From JANQIO01 sp036351375 (GTDB taxonomy: Bacteria; Pseudomonadota; Gammaproteobacteria; Pseudomonadales; Halieaceae), in contig JAZBOY010000203.1 in NCBI GenBank assembly GCA_036351375.1, positions 1 to 8,408 on the forward strand: 8,408 nucleotides of DNA. The letters run 5' to 3'. Of this stretch, positions 5,328-8,408 are shown piece by piece (positions within the stretch are counted from its first letter, which is position 1; the number at the start of each line of letters is the position of its first letter). The position numbers were made by a program, and so were the translations under genes. The notes under the pieces are model-generated. The model was given only the letters and a program-made list of their open reading frames with translations, had not been told where the DNA came from and did not search any database.

Positions 5328-7739
5328 ATGGGATCCGAAAGTGTTGTAAGCCTGCCTCTGCTTCCCCTGCGGGACGTGGTGGTATACCCCCACATGGTTC
5401 TGCCGCTGTTTGTGGGCCGTGAGAAATCCATCGAGGCCCTCGAAGATGCCATGGCCGCGGACAAGCAGGTGCTGCTGGTGGCGCAGCGCAATGCTTCCGA
5501 GGACAACCCGGGCGTGGACGACGTCTACCAGGTCGGCACCGTTTCCAGCATCCTGCAACTGCTGAAGCTGCCCGACGGCACCATCAAGGTGCTGGTGGAA
5601 GGGGGCTATCGCGCGTCGATCGGCAGCGTCGACGATGGTGAGCGCTTCGCGGTGGCTGAAGTGCGCGAAATCGAGAGTGAAGAGATTCCCCGCGATGAGG
5701 CAGAAGTCCTCGTCCGTTCCACCATTTCCCAGTTTGAAAAATACGTCAACCTGAGCAAGAAGGTGCCCAGTGAGGTGCTGACTTCACTGTCGGGTATCGA
5801 CGAGCCCGGCCGCCTGGCCGACACCATCGCCGCGCACATGAGCGTGGACCTGGAGCAGAAGCAGGCCATCCTGGAAATCTCCGGCATCCGCGAGCGCCTC
5901 GAGCACCTGATGGGCCTGATGGAAGCCGAAATCGACCTGTTCCAGGTAGAGAAGCGCATCCGCGGTCGCGTCAAGAAGCAGATGGAGAAGAGCCAGCGCG
6001 AGTACTACCTGAATGAGCAGATGAAGGCCATCCAGAAGGAGCTGGGTGAGCTGGATGAAGAGCCCAATGAGATCGAGGAGCTGCAGGCCAAGATCGAAGA
6101 GGCCAAGATGCCGGAAGAGGCTCGCGACAAGACCACCGCCGAGCTCAACAAGCTGAAGATGATGTCGCCCATGTCCGCCGAAGCTTCGGTGGTGCGCAGC
6201 TACATCGACTGGATGCTCAGTGTGCCCTGGTCCAAGCGCAGCAAGGTCAAGCACGATCTCAAGCGCGCCAGCGATATTCTCGAAACCGATCACTACGGCC
6301 TCGAGGAAGTGAAGGAGCGCATCCTTGAATACCTCGCGGTGCAGAAGCGCGTGCGCAAGATCAAGGGCCCGGTACTCTGCCTGGTCGGCCCGCCCGGCGT
6401 GGGCAAGACCTCCCTCGGTGAATCCATGGCGCGGGCGACCAACCGCAAGTTCGTGCGCATGGCGCTCGGCGGGGTACGCGACGAGGCCGAGATTCGCGGC
6501 CACCGACGCACCTACATCGGGTCCATGCCCGGCAAGCTGCTGCAGAAGATGGCCAAGGCCGGCGTCCGCAACCCGCTGTTCCTGCTGGACGAAATCGACA
6601 AGATGGGCATGGACCATCGCGGCGACCCGGCCTCGGCCATGCTCGAGGTGCTCGATCCGGAGCAGAACCATGCCTTCAACGATCACTACCTGGAGGTCGA
6701 CTACGACCTGTCAGACGTGATGTTTGTGTGTACCTCGAACACCATGAACATTCCGGCACCGCTGCTGGACCGCATGGAAGTGATCCGCATCCCCGGTTAC
6801 ACCGAGGACGAAAAGCTCAACATCGCGCAGCGCTACCTGATTCCCAAGCAGGTCAAGCAGAACGGCCTCAAGGCGGACGAACTGGAATTCTCGGCCGAGG
6901 CGCTGTTGGACATGATTCGCTACTACACCCGCGAGGCGGGCGTGCGCTCACTGGAACGTGAAATCGCCAAGGTGTGCCGCAAGATGGTCAAGGCCTTCAG
7001 CCTGGCGGAGAACGAAGCCCCGGTGACCATCATGCCGGATATGCTCACCGACCTGTGCGGCGTGCGCAAATTCAACTTCGGCCGCGCCGAGGAAGACAAC
7101 AAGGTGGGGCAGGTGACTGGCCTGGCCTGGACCAACGTCGGCGGGGAACTGCTAAGCATCGAGGCAGTGGCTGTAGCGGGCAAGGGGCGCCAGGTGACCA
7201 CCGGCTCCCTCGGTGATGTCATGCAGGAGTCGATCAAGGCCGCTACCACCGTGGTGCGTTCTCGTTCTCAGCTGCTGGGTATCCCGGCCAGTTACCACGA
7301 CAAACACGACCTGCACATTCACGTGCCGGAAGGAGCCACTCCAAAGGACGGCCCCAGCGCCGGTATCGCCATGTGCACTGCGCTGGTGTCAGTGCTGACC
7401 GATATCCCGGTGCGCTCCGAGGTGGCCATGACGGGCGAGATCACCCTGCGTGGCGAAGTACTGCCGATTGGTGGCCTCAAGGAAAAACTGCTGGCGGCCC
7501 ACCGCGGTGGAATCACCACTGTGGTTATTCCCAAAGAGAATGAAAGAGACCTCAAGGAGATCCCGGAGAACATAAAATCCGACCTGGACATCCATGCGGT
7601 CAAGTGGATTGACGAGGTGCTCGATATCGCACTCGAAAAGATGCCCGAACCGCTCTCCGACGAAGACTATCTTGCGGACCCTCTGGGGGCGTCAGACGCC
7701 ACAGATTCAGAGGAAAACAATCGCATTAACACCCATTAA
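5328..7739 (+). CDS. lon: Lon protease (endopeptidase La), AAA+ serine protease
   Basis: Lon is a cytosolic hexamer that uses ATP to unfold and degrade misfolded proteins and selected short-lived regulators. The 803-residue product has the LonA layout. The N-terminal substrate-binding domain begins SLPLLPLRDVVVYPHM and is followed by a coiled-coil region (about 200-265). The AAA+ module has Walker A GPPGVGKT (354-361) and Walker B FLLDEID (418-424). The C-terminal protease domain has the catalytic dyad Ser677 (PKDGPSAGI) and Lys720 (GGLKEK), two residues short of E. coli Ser679 and Lys722. It is about 19 residues longer than E. coli Lon because of an acidic, low-complexity tail. The ATG follows AGGGAG (5316-5321) by 6 bases. 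Expression is likely heat-induced from the sigma-32 site at 5260-5287. Confidence 0.98.
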   Translation: MGSESVVSLPLLPLRDVVVYPHMVLPLFVGREKSIEALEDAMAADKQVLLVAQRNASEDNPGVDDVYQVGTVSSILQLLKLPDGTIKVLVEGGYRASIGSVDDGERFAVAEVREIESEEIPRDEAEVLVRSTISQFEKYVNLSKKVPSEVLTSLSGIDEPGRLADTIAAHMSVDLEQKQAILEISGIRERLEHLMGLMEAEIDLFQVEKRIRGRVKKQMEKSQREYYLNEQMKAIQKELGELDEEPNEIEELQAKIEEAKMPEEARDKTTAELNKLKMMSPMSAEASVVRSYIDWMLSVPWSKRSKVKHDLKRASDILETDHYGLEEVKERILEYLAVQKRVRKIKGPVLCLVGPPGVGKTSLGESMARATNRKFVRMALGGVRDEAEIRGHRRTYIGSMPGKLLQKMAKAGVRNPLFLLDEIDKMGMDHRGDPASAMLEVLDPEQNHAFNDHYLEVDYDLSDVMFVCTSNTMNIPAPLLDRMEVIRIPGYTEDEKLNIAQRYLIPKQVKQNGLKADELEFSAEALLDMIRYYTREAGVRSLEREIAKVCRKMVKAFSLAENEAPVTIMPDMLTDLCGVRKFNFGRAEEDNKVGQVTGLAWTNVGGELLSIEAVAVAGKGRQVTTGSLGDVMQESIKAATTVVRSRSQLLGIPASYHDKHDLHIHVPEGATPKDGPSAGIAMCTALVSVLTDIPVRSEVAMTGEITLRGEVLPIGGLKEKLLAAHRGGITTVVIPKENERDLKEIPENIKSDLDIHAVKWIDEVLDIALEKMPEPLSDEDYLADPLGASDATDSEENNRINTH

Positions 7740-7753
7740 ACGATATGCTCCGG

Positions 7754-7783
7754 TTGACCGGGTTGAATTACCTATATTAGAGT
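7754..7783 (+). promoter_or_regulatory. putative sigma-70 promoter of hupB
   Basis: TTGACC (7754-7759) matches the -35 consensus at 5 of 6 positions. TAGAGT (7778-7783), 18 bases downstream, matches the -10 box at 4 of 6. TATATT (7773-7778) is a better -10 sequence but would leave only 13 bases of spacer. Transcription from the first pairing would begin near 7790, at the base of the leader hairpin, about 65 bases before the hupB start. hupB is transcribed from its own promoters in E. coli, which fits a promoter here. Confidence 0.5.
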
Positions 7784-7787
7784 CCAC

Positions 7788-7813
7788 GGCTCGAATACCC
7801 GAGTATTTGAGCC
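7788..7813 (+). promoter_or_regulatory. 11-bp hairpin in the hupB leader
   Basis: GGCTCGAATAC (7788-7798) pairs with GTATTTGAGCC (7803-7813) over 11 pairs, one of them a G-U wobble, around the four-base loop CCGA. Ten of the eleven positions are also symmetric at the DNA level, so it could equally be an operator. No T-run follows, which argues against a lon terminator. It lies 7 bases after the putative hupB -10 box and 42 bases before the start codon. Confidence 0.6.
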
Positions 7814-7855
7814 ATAACAACAAGTCCACGCATTACAAGATGAAAGGGGATAAGT

Positions 7856-8131
7856 GTGAACAAAACAGAACTTATTGATGCTATTGCGGCATCTGCTGAC
7901 ATACCCAAGGCCGCGGCCGGTCGCGCCCTGGATGCCGTCGTAGATTCCATCACCGGCGCATTGAAGAACGGCGACTCCGTTGCCCTGGTTGGCTTTGGTA
8001 CGTTTGCGGTCAAGGAGCGCGCTGCGCGCACCGGCCGTAACCCGCAGACTGGCGCGGAAATCCAGATTCCCGCTGCCAAGGTACCTGGCTTCAAGGCAGG
8101 CAAGGCACTGAAGGACGCTGTAAACAGCTAA
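7856..8131 (+). CDS. hupB: DNA-binding protein HU-beta
   Basis: HU is a small dimeric nucleoid protein that bends DNA with little sequence preference and assists replication, recombination and gene regulation. The 91-residue product is nearly the E. coli HupB sequence from memory: MNKTELID at the start, ALVGFGTFAVKERAARTGRNPQTG at about 43-66 with the DNA-intercalating Pro63 in the arm, and the ending AGKALKDAV. It uses a GTG start, which fits the family N-terminus and follows the strong site AAGGGG (7843-7848). A nearby ATG at 7840 is out of frame. It has its own putative promoter and ends at a strong terminator, so it may be a single-gene transcript, with some read-through from lon. Confidence 0.98.
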   Translation: MNKTELIDAIAASADIPKAAAGRALDAVVDSITGALKNGDSVALVGFGTFAVKERAARTGRNPQTGAEIQIPAAKVPGFKAGKALKDAVNS

Positions 8132-8156
8132 GACCGAGCGAAATACAGGAAAAAGG

Positions 8157-8183
8157 GCGCACTTCACGGTGCGCTTTTTTTTT
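8157..8183 (+). terminator. Rho-independent terminator after hupB
   Basis: GCGCAC (8157-8162) pairs with GTGCGC (8169-8174) around loop TTCACG, followed by nine T residues (8175-8183). The A-rich bases before the stem (8149-8154) can pair with the T-run across two G-U wobbles, lengthening the stem. It starts 26 bases after the hupB stop and is the only canonical intrinsic terminator I see in the window. Confidence 0.93.
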
Positions 8184-8220
8184 GAAGTAGATGCAACACC
8201 CACGATTCAGCTAGACACCC

Positions 8221-8408
8221 ATGCTCCAGAATATTCGCAAGAACCTGAAAGGCACCATCGCCATGGTGATCATTGGCCTGATGGTTATCCCCTTCGCTAT
8301 CACCGGTATCGACTCGCTGCTCACTGGCGGCGGCATCCAGTACGTGGCGGAAGTCAACGGCGAGCGCATCAGCGCGGCTGACGTACAGCTGCAGGTCAAC
8401 CAGCAGAA
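8221..8408 (+). CDS. ppiD: PpiD/SurA-type periplasmic chaperone, N-terminal fragment (runs off window)
   Basis: PpiD is an inner-membrane-anchored periplasmic folding factor with an inactive parvulin-like domain, associated with the Sec translocon exit. Only 62 codons are visible. They show a short basic cytoplasmic end (MLQNIRKNLKG), one hydrophobic anchor at about residues 13-35, and then VAEVNGERISAADVQLQVNQ, which matches the start of the SurA-like N-terminal domain. The location after hupB is the usual place of ppiD. ATG 8221 is fixed by an in-frame TAG at 8212-8214. No good ribosome binding site or separate promoter is seen in the 37 bases after the hupB terminator, so expression may depend on read-through or on an unrecognised promoter. 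The frame is open to the window end. Confidence 0.88.
   Translation, partial: MLQNIRKNLKGTIAMVIIGLMVIPFAITGIDSLLTGGGIQYVAEVNGERISAADVQLQVNQQ

Noticed and set aside
1553..8408. The tig-clpP-clpX-lon-hupB-ppiD order as a new system
   Set aside because: This is a well-known conserved gene order in gammaproteobacteria, and all proteins have intact standard motifs.

Overview
The window looks like the chromosome of a GC-rich gammaproteobacterium. The gene order tRNA-Leu, tig, clpP, clpX, lon, hupB, ppiD, together with close protein similarity to the Escherichia coli and Pseudomonas versions (recalled, not searched), supports this class. A marine Cellvibrionales/Halieaceae-type organism is my best guess, but the sequence alone does not prove it. 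All genes are on the + strand.

Bases 1-211 are AT-rich and non-coding as far as I can tell. They carry palindromes and repeats just ahead of the first gene. Bases 212-1261 encode a compact family GH84 beta-N-acetylglucosaminidase (O-GlcNAcase-like) without a signal peptide. It is the only gene that does not belong to the conserved cluster. A probable sigma-70 promoter follows at 1279-1307, then a complete tRNA-Leu(UAG) at 1448-1532, whose CCA end lies only 20 bases before tig.

Bases 1553-7739 hold the protein quality-control block. Trigger factor (tig) meets nascent chains at the ribosome. ClpP is the chambered peptidase and ClpX its unfoldase. Lon is a self-contained AAA+ protease. tig and clpP overlap by four bases (ATGA). 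clpP and clpX are separated by 304 bases of hairpins and 10-base repeats. clpX and lon are separated by 199 bases that contain a good sigma-32 (heat-shock) promoter match. After lon come hupB (nucleoid protein HU-beta, GTG start), with a promoter and a perfect-length hairpin in its leader, a strong Rho-independent terminator, and the first 62 codons of ppiD, a membrane-anchored periplasmic chaperone cut by the window end.

The block as a whole is a known, conserved arrangement, and I see no clearly new multi-gene system. The points most worth following are the cytosolic GH84 enzyme beside the proteostasis genes, the structured clpP-clpX gap, the heat-shock promoter of lon, and the hairpin at the probable 5' end of the hupB transcript.
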